DNA of 64,000 bases from Ulota crispa (GCA_963920765.1 OY987247.1:5676471-5740470); one strand, 5' to 3'; shown: positions 40,701 through 53,182, numbered from the stretch's first letter. The notes: a model not told the origin generated them from the letters alone. Translations and numbers: made by a program.

Positions 40701-43700
40701 AATCGCCATAGCCAGAATGTCAAAGCTATTCAAATCAGACACATTTGTTGTCCCACTAAAAAGCTCCCTTTTGTTGATTTCAAGCGCTGAAAGAGCGTTT
40801 GCCATGTTCAATGATTTCAATGATCTCATAGGGGACAAGTTAAGCAATTAGAACGCGTTATTAGTTAAATTAGGAAAAACGGAGGTACCATTTTGCACTC
40901 CACCAAAAGTCACCTTAAACTAGATTCGAAGGTATCAAATTTAGTCTGAGCCACTAAGATCTTTTCCCTCGCAATTCCTCCTCCCAAGTGAGAACACGTG
41001 TACCAAAAAAAAAAGCTAGAATTCAGGTGATCACCTGAATTCTTGAAAATCCCAAAATGTACTGTTTTTCCCAATTTAACAAATAATACGTTTTAGAGAG
41101 CATTCCTCTCCTAGCAAGCTTGGCCTTTGCCCATATGAGGTGCCATTGTTGCTACTAATCCTTATATCATCAATAATGAGTTGGCAACATGCATAAATAT
41201 GGTACTTTTTGCATGCCCAAACGGCTACATTGAAATTGGAGGTTTTGCATACATTTAGTAGATAGTATATTGATTCTAGAATGTATGTGTCACGAGCACA
41301 AAGAATAAAATAAGGAGTTGGGCAGCATTCACAAATTATGCCCAGATATGATATTTTTTGCACGCAATTTGGGTGCCTAAACGGCGACATCAAAACTGGG
41401 GATTTTGCATGCATTTGGTGGATGGCATATTGATTCTAGAATGCGAGTGTCACAAGCTCAAAGATTAAAAAAACGCAATTGATCCTTCACAAGGAAGCTT
41501 TTTGGACGTTTTTAGAGGGACAGAGCGGAGTAGCTTACAAGAGTAGGAATAAAAGCGATCCAGAAGTACGTGTACCAGCCATAGATGTCCATGAGAAGGA
41601 ACAGGCAGACGAAAACCCATAAGTACCAACTGCACAAACATTATTTACGTCATCAGGGGAAAATAATCTTACACTAAACCCTAATAGAAACTGCAGCAAA
41701 ACAGAAATAGGGTACCACTTTCAATATGGATAAATTTGAGAGGAAGTACCTGATGCCAACCACAATTTTGAAATCTTGTTCCATGGTGCGTCGAATGTAG
41801 CTATGGAAGTCATAGTTCGGAGTAAGCTTGTGCTTCTGCACAACATCAACTCAAGCTCAATCAGACTTCGACACAACAACACAGATACTCAAATTAGGGT
41901 TTAAGGGCATCAGGGCTTAGAGCATTAGGGTTTAGAGCATCAGAGCTTGGGGAAGGGACGACTTACAGCAATGAAGCCCAAGCGAAGGCACAAGTAGTCA
42001 TGTTTGTAGATGGGTCGCCCAAATTGCCTGAAGAAGCAGTACTGCAGTTCATGGAGAGGAAACATTAGGCAACTATCGCAGAAACCCTAAACCCTAAAAC
42101 CTTAAACCCTAACAACCAAAACCAAGCACGCGCTTTGCTTACGAAGTAGCTGTCGAGATTCCAGCCAGTTCGGGTTTCTTTTAAGAAACTGTAACTGGCG
42201 CGCTTCTTCACAAAGTCGCTACTTGCATATTTGTGAGTGTTCTTCCCCAACGCTGCCCAATCCCAGCCAATCCCACAATGGACCCAGATGTTAGACTCCC
42301 ACAGCTATGGTTGTTACTTTGAGCAAGATTTGGCTATCGAACGCACAAAAACAAACAAACCACAAGAATGGACGTTTTTAGGGTTTTTGACCTAAAATAA
42401 GAAGAATGAAATTATTGTTTTACATTTTAGTACTTGATACAGCTTTAAATCTACGTTTTTGATTTCATGTTGACAATAATTTGTGTCATCAACATGAACA
42501 AAGTAAGTTTTTTTTGTCATTTTTTAGAGTCAACTATGAGTTGATTACATTGTATGAACCATGAGCTCAATTGGACACTTTGGGCATACAGGCAAGTGGA
42601 TTGGCAAGCAATCCAATGTGACTACCATGCCCAAGGCAATTCTATTGATCTCAACCATCCAAAACACCATGTTCACTAAATTGGAAAAACAATGGGTACC
42701 ATTTTTTTACCTCACCTTAATCCAAATAGCCACCTTAAACTAGATTCGAAGGTATCAGATTTAGTTTGAACCACTAAGATTTTTTCCTTCACAAATTCTT
42801 CCTCTCAAGTGAGAACACATGTACCAAAAAAACACCGAAGCTCGGATTAAGGTGACCACCTTAATCCTTCAAAAATCTCACTTTGTACGCTTTTTCCAAT
42901 TTAACGAATATGGCGTTCCCAGCTGTCATCAATGAGCCGTAGATTCCAAGGAGGGGGAGGAGCTTTTATGATGGATTACCTACGTCGACGGTTAGGTGAT
43001 TCTCCTCGCGCGTCTCGCTCTCCCAGCGCTTCCAGCTGTGCACTTGCCATAACCCCAGCAGCACCGTCAGGCAGCTGTACAGCACATGCACCACCGCTAG
43101 CACGAAGATGAAGATATGCAGCTGGTGCAAGCCTTCGGAACTGATCACTTGCACCCGACCCTGTAAGTCCACCCATCATAACATTCATTACTAAGGTAGA
43201 CATACCCATTCCCTTGCACAAGCAAATTTGATTACATGTTAATTGTTAAGTTGCTTTTGGAGAGTTGGGATTAGGACAATCAAGTGTCATTCTAAGAACA
43301 CATCTAAATTGTTCCAAGGTTAGTTCGGAGTTGTTTGCTTTTAAGGATCTTATGAGTTACAACTTTGTCCATTAATAACAAAACATTCTACAATACCTTT
43401 TTTTCCACAAAAATGATGTTCCACTATAACTTATTGAAAGGCCAACCCTACAGATTTTTTTCTCTGAATTTTCTGAGACATTGAGGTACCCCAAACCTTT
43501 AAACAATTGGGTATGGGTCTGTCTATCTAACTTATAGCCAAAGTGGAGCAGTGAACGCTACTGCTTGCACAAGCAAATTTTGCTACATGTCAATTGTTAA
43601 GTTGCTTTGGGAGAGTTGAGATTGGGACAATCAAGTACCATTATAGGAACACATCCAAACCATTCCAAGGTTAGCTTAGAGTTATTTGCTTTTAGGGATC

Positions 43701-44901
43701 CTATAAACTGCAACTTTGCCCATTAACCATAAAACATTCTATAATACTTTTTTTCACAAAAATGATGTTCCATAATAACTTGTTGAAAGATTGATAACCT
43801 ACGAATTTTTTTTCCTGAATTTTCCGAGACCTGGAGTACCCAAACCCTTAAACGGTCGGGTATGGGTCTGTCTGTCTACCTTATAGCCAAACTCAAGCAC
43901 TTTTCTAAGCTAACTTTTGAAACGAGACGTATTTACCAATGCAACTATGTGAATTATGGTACCGACCGTAGAGCAGTTAGCGGAGTAAGCAGGCTCGTCC
44001 TCTTCCTGCAGGCGGCGGCGGCGACGAGCGGTAGGGGGCGTTGTCGCTGGTGGTCTATAAGCACAAGGAAGCATGTGGTGGTCCCAGTGCTCTGGCATGC
44101 AGATGCTGGCAATCTTGGGCTGGAACACCGTCAGGAACAGAGATACGAATCCCAGCAGCATCAACTCTACAAACAAAATAGGCAGTCAAGTTCAACCAGA
44201 GTTGTCAGGTCGAGTTAGATTTGGCTATCAGACATGATAGGCATATGGACACTCCGGACCAAATGAGTCTGTGGTTGTCCATGTTAAAATCAAGGTGCGG
44301 ATGTTAGGGCATAATTACAAGGTTGTGTGCCCATACTTAAAAATAAACAAGATAAGAAAAAAAAGTACATGGGTTCTTGCCTTGAACATATATATTTGTG
44401 TCAGACTGGACAGCTACAGACGATTTTAGGTTGATTCAATGTGACTACCATGAAATTCAACAAGAATCAATTGGGTTGATTCTCAAGCAAGAGCGTTTGT
44501 GACAACCATGAAGTTCAACAAAAATCACAAGATAAGAAAAAAAAGTACATGTCTCTTTGCCTTACCATTTATGTTTGCGTTGGACTGGACAACGGGCGGT
44601 TTCAGGTTGGTTCAATGTGACTACCATGAAATTCAACAAAAATCAATCGGGTTGAATCCCAAGCAAGCAAGAGCGTTACTTTGAATGGGGATTAGAGTTG
44701 TTGCATAACAGTACCATTCCGAATGACTTCCACGGTGTGATAGAGCTCCTTCTGCTTGTTGCGTTTCAGATACCGGCCGAAACTGAAGATACCGCGCTCC
44801 ACCAACAGCGAGAACACCACGAACACCATGCACACCATCGCCACCGCCCATGTCGGCGTCTGTTCCAACGACTTCTCGCTCTCACCACCACCGCCTACCA
44901 T
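37537..44901 (-). CDS. MLO: MLO family seven-transmembrane protein
   Basis: Exons: 44715-44901, 43967-44166, 42980-43160, 42143-42252, 41967-42041, 41750-41835, 41539-41629, 40451-40696, 40067-40102, 39734-39801, 38660-38720 and 37537-38085. Phases match throughout; the third/fourth junction has an equally in-frame alternative (42984 with 42241). The first exon has SLEQTPTWAVAMVCMVF, the usual MLO N-terminus; then ELMLLGFVSLFLTV, GLHQLHIFIFVLAVVHVLYS, CFFRQFGRPIYKHDYLCLR, DFKIVVGIS, GMKLQQIIT, FWFNRPRVQLYLVHFILFQ and LCSVSTLPLYALVSQ. A tail with ALNNWRDKAKE sits at the calmodulin-binding position. MLO proteins are membrane proteins tied to calcium signalling, powdery-mildew susceptibility, root and fertilisation processes; this one's role cannot be told. 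From 37707 down to the TAA at 37537 the frame lies in MITE sequence (see findings), so the native C-terminus is uncertain. Confidence 0.9.
38120..38557. mobile_element. Long-hairpin MITE in the last MLO intron
   Basis: It is the same family as 2594-3005: ends GGGAATTGATATGTGTACC and reverse complement, with a near-perfect hairpin over 438 bp. AATTAGTAA flanks it on both sides (38111-38119 and 38558-38566) without mismatch. Confidence 0.93.
38836..39655 (-). repeat. About 17 units of a 50-bp minisatellite in an MLO intron
   Basis: Each unit reads like GTGTTAGGGTTTGAGATTCT, then TTTATAGTGACGAAAAATGT, then GAACAACACT, with point changes and small indels. Every unit contains TTAGGGTTTG, close to the plant telomere repeat. 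It fills most of the intron between exons ending at 39734 and 38720. Confidence 0.95.
40268..40367 (+). repeat. 11-bp tandem repeat, about nine units
   Basis: GGTGAGTATTA repeats four times, then GGTGAATATTC three times, framed by GTGAATATTA copies. It lies in the MLO intron between exons 40451-40696 and 40067-40102. Confidence 0.92.
40850..41094. mobile_element. MITE of the ATTCATTAAATTGGGAAAA family in an MLO intron
   Basis: The ends resemble AACGCGTTATTAGTTAAATT and the inverse AATTTAACAAATAATACGTT. The interior CACCTTAAACTAGATTCGAA is shared with 42663-42916 and, inverted, 52897-53161. Confidence 0.75.
41193..41470. repeat. Tandem duplication of about 150 bp in an MLO intron
   Basis: Two units share CCAAACGGCTACATTGAAAT / CTAAACGGCGACATCAAAAC and ATATTGATTCTAGAATG, GTGTCACRAGC. 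Confidence 0.75.
42663..42916. mobile_element. MITE of the ATTCATTAAATTGGGAAAA family in an MLO intron
   Basis: It begins ACACCATGTTCACTAAATTG and ends CAATTTAACGAATATGGCGT. The interior is shared with 40850-41094. Confidence 0.78.
43213..43900. repeat. Two tandem units of about 350 bp in an MLO intron
   Basis: Words in the same order in both are TGCACAAGCAAATTT, AATTGTTAAGTTGCTTT, AATGATGTTCCA and GGGTATGGGTCTGTCT. The second unit runs to the exon 2 donor region. Confidence 0.85.
44346..44680. repeat. Two tandem units of about 178 bp in MLO intron 1
   Basis: Both carry AAGATAAGAAAAAAAAGTAC, then TGTGACTACCATGAAATTCA and CAAGCAAGAGCGTT. Confidence 0.88.
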
Positions 44902-45027
44902 CTCTCAACTCCGGACCAGATCCACCGAACTAGCATCCGTTTCTGCCCATGCAAACTGTGTCCATCAGTGCAGGTCAGAATCCCAATCGAATCCCTGCTC
45001 TTCAGCTTCCGCAACAGTCAATTACTG

Positions 45028-45479
45028 AGGTAAGAGAACCTAAATGTAACACCAGTCGTTTATCCACATCTGCAAACAAACCTAAAGTTATAGGCTGCTT
45101 GCTTGCAAACAAGACACACAGTTTAACGAACAAAGACCTGTCACAATAATGGGGTACAGGGAAAACACGAACTGTGCAGCTAGTAGGTAGCATAGCATGT
45201 GACACAATCTTCTTGTCGTAGCTTTTTTCATTTCACTAGCATTTTCAATGAGGGTCGACTAGTTAGTGTTAGTCTACAATAGGTAGGTCGACTAGGGAGT
45301 TGCCTTCAACAATCCCTAAATTAGATTTTTTCATATGATCTCAGCTATCTCAGAAAATTCCAAAAGCAATTTTGCCTTGCCTATTTCCTAACAAGCACAT
45401 GCCAATATTACATTCTGCAAGATCCTCAAGATCACCACATTTGAAGTAAGTGTCGGTTCGGTTTTAGGTTCTCCTACCT
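45028..45479. mobile_element. TA-type MITE upstream of MLO
   Basis: The ends are AGGTAAGAGAACCTAAAT and the inverse GGTTCTCCTACCT. The right flank is TA and the left is TG (mutated). The interior (AAACCTAAAGTTATAGGCTG, GAACAAAGACC..., CCTATTTCCTAACAAGCACA) is repeated in the opposite orientation at 48387-48814. Confidence 0.85.
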
Positions 45480-46140
45480 TAGTTACTAGTCCTGACCACC
45501 AGCCTCGATCGTCGACAAGCTGATCTCCACGTTTTCCCGCGTTCTACGCTCGATCTCAACAGTTCGAGTTGCTTTGAAAACGTATGTTTGTCGTCGTCGT
45601 CGTCGTCGGAGCGAGCAGCACCTGGCAAATGCAACAATCCCGGTGTCCCAACGACATGGATTGCAGGAATCTAACTGGCGAATATTCGCATCCGTGACGC
45701 CGCTTCTGATTCATATATATTTGCGCTTGCATGCTCGATCCTCCGATCGAAGTACGTGCCGGACGAACGAACGGTCAAGATTCACAGATCGGGTGTTGCT
45801 GGTGTCGATGTTCTGGGTGTTGTTGCTGCTGCTGCTGGCAAGTGGTGACTACTGATTTGTATTGGCCTCGGGATCGAGTGCTCCGGAGGAAGGGGAAGAG
45901 AGCGGAGTGTGCCATGTGGCCGTGGAAGTTATAAATATGAAGAGGAGGAGAAGGGTTTAATTGGGGAAGGGAGATTGGTGGTGAGTGGAGATGTGGGCTT
46001 GCTAGTTGCTGCAGCGATGGTGGCACGGTCCGTCAAGGGCGGAGAGATTCAAGCGGGGTAGCGTTGAGTCGTTGACTCCGTTTCGAAGGGCGTGTGAGGC
46101 GCTTTTTTAGGGGCTTGAAGGTCGTTGTGGTACGGTGGCC
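45480..46140 (-). promoter_or_regulatory. Probable MLO promoter or 5' leader region
   Basis: GC-richer DNA with TCG repeats (45590-45609) and a CTG run (about 45822-45837) lies upstream of the MLO start, beyond the MITE at 45028-45479. Its composition contrasts with the AT-rich surroundings. No TATA box or start site can be assigned with confidence, and the open frames in it look incidental. Confidence 0.35.
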
Positions 46141-47398
46141 ATGCACGTCAGTGGTGCAAAGCGACGATTGTTGTTTGCCTTGGGTGTCGAAAAAGGCCGT
46201 GCCTTTGTTGTTGGTGGAGCAATCCGGAGGTGGGGTTTTCTAGTAAACGTTGGGCCCCGCTTTTTTTGTTTTCGAGGAGGCGGGTCCTGGGGTGAAAATC
46301 TTCACATTTATCACATGTTAGAAGGTTGGGGTTTAGAAATCTACCATAAGTCCCCGTTCAGACTAGCGACCGGCCAAAAATTTAAGAAACGTGATTGGGT
46401 GGAACATGGCTTTTGACCGCTGCAGGGTTCACATTGAGGGTTTATTTGATACTTTTACATTCATCTTCACTAATCAATATAGTCACATTAGTGGCTAAGA
46501 CAATGAAATTTTGGGGCTTGCTCCAAAGGTGGTACCAAACTTGTTCAGAAGAGGCACCCTCTTGGATGACACACGACTATACAAAAAAGTTTCTATTGAG
46601 CAAAACACCAGACATGGTGCCGAACACCGTTTTAGGTAAATTGGGAAAAATGGAGGGACCATTTTGTACTTCACCATAATCTTATATACAATAAATGTAG
46701 GAATAGATATAGCTCAAAGTTATAATTATTTGAAATTTTTGGAGGCAATCATTGAGACTTCAATATTGTACAAGAAATTGCACGCTTGTTTTTTTGTAAT
46801 AAGCTAAATCGTACGTGATGACAAAAATAGTGAAAGTTCCAAAATGTACTATTTTTCCCAATTTATCTAGTATGGTGTTGCCGATTTTCATGTCTCGTCC
46901 GGTCAATAGTCTAAACCAAGCCAAGGCCCACTTCATACTAGCAATAGGACAAAATTATCTTGAATGTCATTGGTTGAAATATTAGTTTTGTCTAGGGTAG
47001 TTGCAAGAATGACCTGCCGGTTTTGTCGCAAACACCCTTAAAATTGGCAGTACTAGGTTGTACTATGAGCTTTTGAAATACTTTTTAAAAAATAAAATAA
47101 AATATGGAAAATTTGTAAAGCACCTAAATAGCATACTCATGAAAGTTCAGAACTAGAAAAAAGTTATTCTAAAAGTTATGCACAAAATAGAGGGACAGAA
47201 ATTACCAATAAAAATACAATTTCTTTTTAGCTTTTTAGAAAATAGTAAAAATAATTCAAAAAATAAAAAATGAAAAATGGCCATTTTTTATCTCTCTCAT
47301 TAGCTTGAACAGATGCAAGTACTTTTTGGAGGAAGGTTTTTGTCTTTCTCCAATGGAGGAGAAGGGATGCCCGCTTTGAGACAATGTGCAAGGTAGAG
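46141..47398. other. AT-rich intergenic DNA with one MITE
   Basis: No gene is recognised. A MITE of the ATTCATTAAATTGGGAAAA family spans about 46623-46878 (AACACCGTTTTAGGTAAATT to the inverse, ending TATGGTGTT). Confidence 0.55.
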
Positions 47399-47788
47399 AA
47401 CACAATATTCATTAAATTGGGAAAAAATGGACATTTTGGGAATTTGGGCCCTTTTTTGTCAAGTATGCACTTCACTATTTTCCAATGAAATGAGATATAT
47501 ATCTTCCAAAAACATGCTCTTTATTACCCAAGAAGCCAAAAATCTTCCAGAAATATGCTCTTTATTACCCAAAAAGCTAAAAATCTTCCAAAAATGAGCC
47601 GTTTATTACCAAAAAGCCAAGAATGAAACCTATTTGTTCCACGAAATAATGATGTTTCTGAAATTTTGGACACAAAGTTCATTAACTACATGTAAGTTGA
47701 CCTCCTTAAACATTTAAGTTGACTTGAGAGGTTTTAGGTGAAATACGATTTGGGAAATTTTTTCTTCCAATTTAATGAATATTGTGTT
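47399..47788. mobile_element. MITE of the ATTCATTAAATTGGGAAAA family with internal repeats
   Basis: The left end ACACAATATTCATTAAATTG is matched by CAATTTAATGAATATTGTGT. Inside, 47511-47620 holds three roughly 40-bp tandem units with ATGCTCTTTATTACCCAA and AAAAATCTTCC. Confidence 0.85.
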
Positions 47789-48386
47789 AGAGTTTTTTGA
47801 GTCTTGTAAAACCAATCTATAGATCCATGTAATGCTTCCTAATGAACAACTTCCATGATTTATGGCATGAGATTTGCTTTTTTCAATCCAAAATAGTACT
47901 AAAAACCACCAAAATTGCTAGGGTAGACATGCAATTGGGGTCCACTTTAAAATAGTAAAATAATTTTAAAAAAATAAAAAAATTATTGAATGTCAAAAAA
48001 TTTCATGTTCACCTTACTCTGAAATTTTAGGTCAAAATGACCATAACCGCAAAAGATAGGATCCAAAAACCACCCACAGGAGGTGTAGGGGACAGAAAGC
48101 AGAACAACTCATTCTTGCAATCATCCTCCATGAAAGGGTTCACATTTAGGGTTTGTCAAGTATTTCAACTTGTCATGTCATCAACCTAAATGTCCACGTC
48201 AACGGACAAGATATTGAAATTTTGGTGCTTCCTCCAAGGGTGGTATCAAACTTGTCTGGTAGAGGAACACCCTTGAAATAGCACACACAATAACCGGATG
48301 ATGTGGAAGTGATCCTAGCGGATGAAACAACGGATAGGGTGTCAATTTTTTGTGTTTCATCCAGCCGCTAGTCTAAATCAAGCCTA

Positions 48387-48814
48387 AGATAGGAGAATCT
48401 AAATTTGACACTTACTTCAAGTGTGGTGATCTTGAGGATCTTTTCAAAATATAATGGCATGTCCTTGTTAGGAAATAGGCACAAATGCAAGCAAAATTGT
48501 TTTTGGAACTTTCTAAGATTGTATGAATAAATTAGGATTTGTTGAAGACAACTCCCTCTAGTCTAGACCTACCTATTGTAGACATTAGACCTCCATTGAA
48601 ATGCTTGTATTGAAATGAAAAAGCAACATCAAAAAGATTGTGTCAAATGCGTGGGTTCTCCGCCACCTACACAAATTGTGTTCCCTATACACCATTATTG
48701 TTAAAAGTTTTGTTAAACTATGTATCTTGTTTGCCTACAATAGCCTATAACTTTAGGTTCGTTTGTAGATGTCAATAAACAATTCATTTGTGTTACATTT
48801 ACATTCTCCTACCT
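48387..48814. mobile_element. TA-type MITE, inverted relative of 45028-45479
   Basis: The ends are AGATAGGAGAATCTAAAT and the inverse ATTCTCCTACCT, with TA on both sides (48385-48386 and 48815-48816). The interior is the reverse complement of the copy near MLO. Confidence 0.87.
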
Positions 48815-48825
48815 TAGGTAAAAAA

Positions 48826-49072
48826 CGTGTTATTCATCAAATTGGCAAAAAGCTTACATATTGGGACTTTTGAATTTTTTGTTTTCAAGAGTTTTTAGGT
48901 GACTTAGAGTGATCATTTTCTTGAAAACCTTACATCAATGATGAAATACATTACAGGAATGATCAAAAACTTCACTTCAATTCATCAAAATACTCTCACA
49001 AATGCAAATTTTAATATTCCCAAAATACATATTGGGAAATTGTTTTTCTCAATTTAATGAATAACTCGTTAA
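48826..49072. mobile_element. MITE of the ATTCATTAAATTGGGAAAA family
   Basis: The left end ACGTGTTATTCATCAAATTG is matched by CTCAATTTAATGAATAACTC at the right. Confidence 0.75.
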
Positions 49073-49802
49073 AAATTTTAAATTTTCTCTACAAGACAAC
49101 CATGGTCAAATTTACAAAAAATTGACAAAGATTGTTTACATTATACTATATATTAGGTCACAATCTTTATCAACTTTTTGTAGATTTGACCATAATTTTC
49201 TTGTAATGTTTGAACTCGTATTTGGAGTCAAAAGACATCTTATAATGAAGAGTGAGCTTCCATGTTTGTCCGAAGTTGTACGAGCATCTCATACTCATGC
49301 TCTAATACTTAGAAATCACAAAAAAGTTTACAAAATCATATAGTTTGTTATTTTTAGATTTTGGATGTCAAGGTCAATTTGGACATTGGCTTGGAACTAG
49401 GTTTATAATAAACAACTGTAAAATGCTGCAAAGGCAATTTTTATTGTCTTTTTTATTAGTGAAGTAAATATAGCTCGGTTTTAAAGAAAATAAAGGGACT
49501 TGGAAAAAAAATGGAGTTAAACCTTATGTTTACTGAGGGCATTGCTATCAATACCGAATACAAATGCACCCGGGTTGGGGCTTTCCTGAGTTGCAAAAGT
49601 GGGCCGCCTGGAGTGGGTCAGGGGTGTGCCGCACTCTGCCCAACCCCCTCGCGTGAGTCCACTCAGTTCTTTATCCTTTTTGCTTTTGAAATTGTGTGTC
49701 CTCGCAGGTTGTGGGAGAAGTGGCATTCCAAAAGATGATAAAGACAAGGGGAAAATAGAACACATCCACTTATGGGTGGTTCACACTTCACATCAGTTTG
49801 GG

Positions 49803-50790
49803 AAATTACAAATAGGGGATTGATATGTCTACCACACCCTTTTAGCTATTCTACCACACACCGGGATAAATTTTAGATTTCTACCATCAAATAGTTGAAT
49901 TTGAGAATTTGGAACTTAGAGTCCTTGATTTTGTCTAGAACCAAAAAAAAAAGTTTGTAATTGAACAACACCCAATGAAAAAGCTTAGCTTGGGGGAAAA
50001 GTATTACTTTTACTTTTGTTTATAAAAAAATAAGCTTTTTTACTGGGTGTTGTTCAATTAGAACCTTTTTATGATTCTAAATTAAATAACGGTCTCTAAG
50101 TCCAAATCTAAATTCCAAATTCTCAAATTTAGCTTTTGGAAGGTAGAAATCTAAAAGTAACCCAAGGGGGGTGGTAGAATAGCTAAAGGGGGGTGGTAGA
50201 ATAGCTAAAGGGGTGTGGTAGACATATCAATCCCCTTAAAAATTAGGTAGATGCACCCAATCCCGACTTGTCCTCAATTTTGACCCTTAATGTACTGAGA
50301 GTGTGCATGTCGATTTTGAAATGTACTTTGTGGGAACAAAAGGTCAAAATTGGGGACGGGCTGTTAAAAGGTCGGGAATGGTTGCGGTTACCTTAGGAGC
50401 ATGAAAACGAAAGATACTACATATAGGGGCTCATTTTCAAAATAATTACAAGTAGGGGTACAATTTCAAAATACTTTGTAAATTTTTGTAGTTTTTTTTG
50501 GTTTGAACATTGGTTGATTTAGATACATCGCATTAAATGTTAGCTAACTTTCAAAATCCTAGAGGTTTCTTCAAAAATTGTCATCCCTTTACTAAAATTT
50601 ATTTATTTAAGCTTCATTTGGAGAAGCTTTAAGTTTTTTGAAATTTAGTTAGCATTAAATGTGATGTATCTAAAGCAACCAATGTTCAAACCAAAAACAA
50701 AACAAAAACTTACAAATTATTTTGAAAACGTGCCCCTATATGTAATATATATCTTTTGTTGTCATGCCCCTATTTGTATTTTCCCCTTTA
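49803..50790. mobile_element. TACAAATAGGGG-family MITE split by other insertions
   Basis: The left end GGAAATTACAAATAGGGG at 49803 is separated from the rest (from about 50397) by the hairpin MITE 49816-50234 and a further insert with inverted words CAATTTTGACC/GGTCAAAATTG. The right part ends CCTATTTGTATTTTCC at about 50787. It is the second copy of the element at 22211-22625. Confidence 0.7.
49816..50234. mobile_element. Long-hairpin MITE, third copy
   Basis: The ends are GGGATTGATATGTCTACC and the inverse. A 25-bp segment with GGGTGGTAGAATAGCTAAAG is duplicated near the right end. The target duplication is decayed. Confidence 0.85.
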
Positions 50791-51634
50791 TTTTTGTAAT
50801 TTAGCTTGCAGAGTGACACGCACCCTACAATGAGAGCAAGTAAGTACAATTTGGATAGAACTGGATAAATTTAACAACTTGTGCACGTTCATCCATAAAA
50901 TTTGCTAATATTAGCAGATTTCATCCAAAATCTGGCCTATCTAGAGCAAACTTGGGGAGGGATTTGGCAGCTTCAACTATTTTTTCACCAATTTTTCATA
51001 TCGTTAGGGTTGCTAGTTGGGTTCTGAGGTAAGATTTAAGTGAACATTTGCAAAGAATTTTTTCAGGTTCACACTATTGTGTGAGGAGATTTTGAGCTTC
51101 TATGGCAAAAAGTTATACATTTTTGTTTCCAACTAGTTTTTTTGTACATGCATTGGATATTGCTTATATACTTGTATTATAATTAGAAATTTCCCAAAAA
51201 GTTAATTGGTTTTAAAATGGTTGATTTTGATTTCAATCAATTTTTTTGACATTTTGTTTGGCTGACTTTCAATTATTGTTTGGCTCTCCTAGCACATTAG
51301 TTCATACTAGCGGTCACATGTTCCACCCAAATTTGAGAGTTTGATTGGTAATGTCAAAATTTGGGATTTGAAAATGCACATTGTCTCCTAAGTCCCATGT
51401 CTTGGCTCACTGATCTTTGTTTACATGGGAGCACTTTTGGAAGTTTTAGAATGAGCTTTTATTCAAGATTTGGGTTGATCATTTTGCTAAACCTACCTTT
51501 TCAACCCAAGTTTCACCAAAAGGTTGCATAAAACATATGTGGCTTTCTGTAATTCTCCTTTTTATTTTTAATAACATAAAAAAGTTGGAATCTCACCCTA
51601 GACAAAAGACTTTGTGTGAATTGCTGCTTAGATA
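50791..51634. other. AT-rich intergenic DNA
   Basis: I see no gene and no clear repeat boundary. Confidence 0.5.
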
Positions 51635-51960
51635 AGGTAGGAGGCTCATGAATGGACCATCTAAGGGCTAAAACTGAATTTTGGGGAGGTGAAACTTTTT
51701 GAACTATTTTTCAATAAATCTTCCTTGAAAGACAAGAAGAATTGACATCTAACCTAGGTTGTTTCATATTTTTTGAAGTTTTGTGAAATTAGTTATAAAA
51801 TTTTGAAGTGAAAAAGCCATAAGGCTCTATAATGGTTCACCTTCTCAAATGTACACTGCTTGTACGTTTTTGAAACCTATGAAAAACAGCATATACACTT
51901 GAAATACATTTGAGAAGGTGGACCGATTTTGAGCCTGAGCAGAATATGAGCCTCCTACCT
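51635..51960. mobile_element. TA-flanked MITE
   Basis: The ends are AGGTAGGAGGCTCATG and the inverse GAGCCTCCTACCT, with TA on both sides (51633-51634 and 51961-51962). It is a copy of the element at 37302-37628. Confidence 0.9.
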
Positions 51961-52202
51961 TATCTCAATTCCAGACACGACTTCGTGTGAATCGCTGCTT
52001 AGATATCTCAATTCCAAATACGGGGGAAAACTTTGAAACGAGGATTTTCTTTTTCTTTTTTTTTCCTTCTTGGTTGGGTAAGATAGAGCAATCCGTATCC
52101 AAGAATCATGTAACTTAGGAAAGGAAGATTCGAATACGATTGGATAGAATTAACAACATGTGCACATTCATCCATTAAATTTACTATTGTTAGTTATTTT
52201 AA

Positions 52203-52751
52203 GGGAAAATATAAAAAAGACCAAAATATCAAACATGCCCCTATATTATTTGAAATATCAAAATCACTTTGCTTTTATGTAGAAATATCAATAATACCCC
52301 TAATTTTTTGGAATCCTCATTTATTATGAAGCATCAAATACACCCTCAGATTATTTGAATTTTAAAGATATCCCTAACTCTCTTGTGCCTCTTTTTGCAA
52401 TTTTTTGTAAATATTTGGATGATAATGGAAATACAAAAAATTAGATGTAAGTTAAATGCAAGCCAAATCTTGGATGCAAGCTCTTCAAGCTCTATATAAG
52501 GTGTTTGCATGTAAGTCTACTATACTCAAAGCCATAGCAATGATTATATAGTAATTTTGTTGTCATTTTTATATTTGTTAAAAATTGCAATAAAGAGGTA
52601 CAAAAAACAAGGGATATTAATGATATTCTCAAATATAACTAGGGGTATGACTAATATACCTACACAAAGCCAAGGGTATTTTTGATATTTCAAATAATAT
52701 AAGGGTATATTTGATAATTTGAAAGAATTGAGGGTATTTTTGTATTTTTCC
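52203..52751. mobile_element. Hairpin MITE, perfect 9-bp target duplication
   Basis: The left end GGGAAAATATAAAAAAGACC and repeated words CCCCTATATTATTTGAAATA are mirrored at the right (TATTTCAAATAATATAAGGG, GTATTTTTCC). TTATTTTAA flanks it on both sides (52194-52202 and 52752-52760) without mismatch. It is a third Mutator-like hairpin family. Confidence 0.9.
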
Positions 52752-52896
52752 TTATTTTAATCTTGATTTTTGACAAACTTAATGTTTGTTGGGGAATGAT
52801 TTTGGAATTTTATCCATTTTCCCATCAAATTTTCTGAGTGTAATGATAGCTAGTGTCATATTAAAATAAGATTTAAGCTTTAAAAAAATTGCCAAG

Positions 52897-53161
52897 AACA
52901 GGATATTTGTTAAATTGGGACAAAACGGTTATTTTGGGACTTTTTGAAGGTTTGGGGTGGTCACTCCAAAGCAGGCCCCCAATTAAGCTCGTGTTTTTTT
53001 GGTACACATGTCCTCACCTAAGAGGAGGAATTTGTGAGGGAAAAAATCTTAGTGACTTATATTGAATTTGATACTTTTGAATTCGGTTTAGGGTGGCTAT
53101 TTTGGATTGAGGTGGAGTACAAAATGGTACCTTTGTTTTTCCCAATTTAATGAACATCCCA
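52897..53161. mobile_element. MITE of the ATTCATTAAATTGGGAAAA family
   Basis: The ends are AGGATATTTGTTAAATTGGG and CCCAATTTAATGAACATCCC. The interior is inverted relative to 42663-42916. Confidence 0.8.
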
Positions 53162-53182
53162 TTCAAGAAAAAGAACCCTACT

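Noticed and set aside
45574-46026. Open frames with Arg-, Cys- or Gln-rich runs
   Set aside because: They come from TCG and CTG trinucleotide runs in a probable promoter region; no conserved domain is recognisable.
49511-49823. Possible small gene with a GC-richer middle (49570-49660)
   Set aside because: Overlapping frames on both strands are open by chance and none resembles a known protein; no splice pattern is supported.
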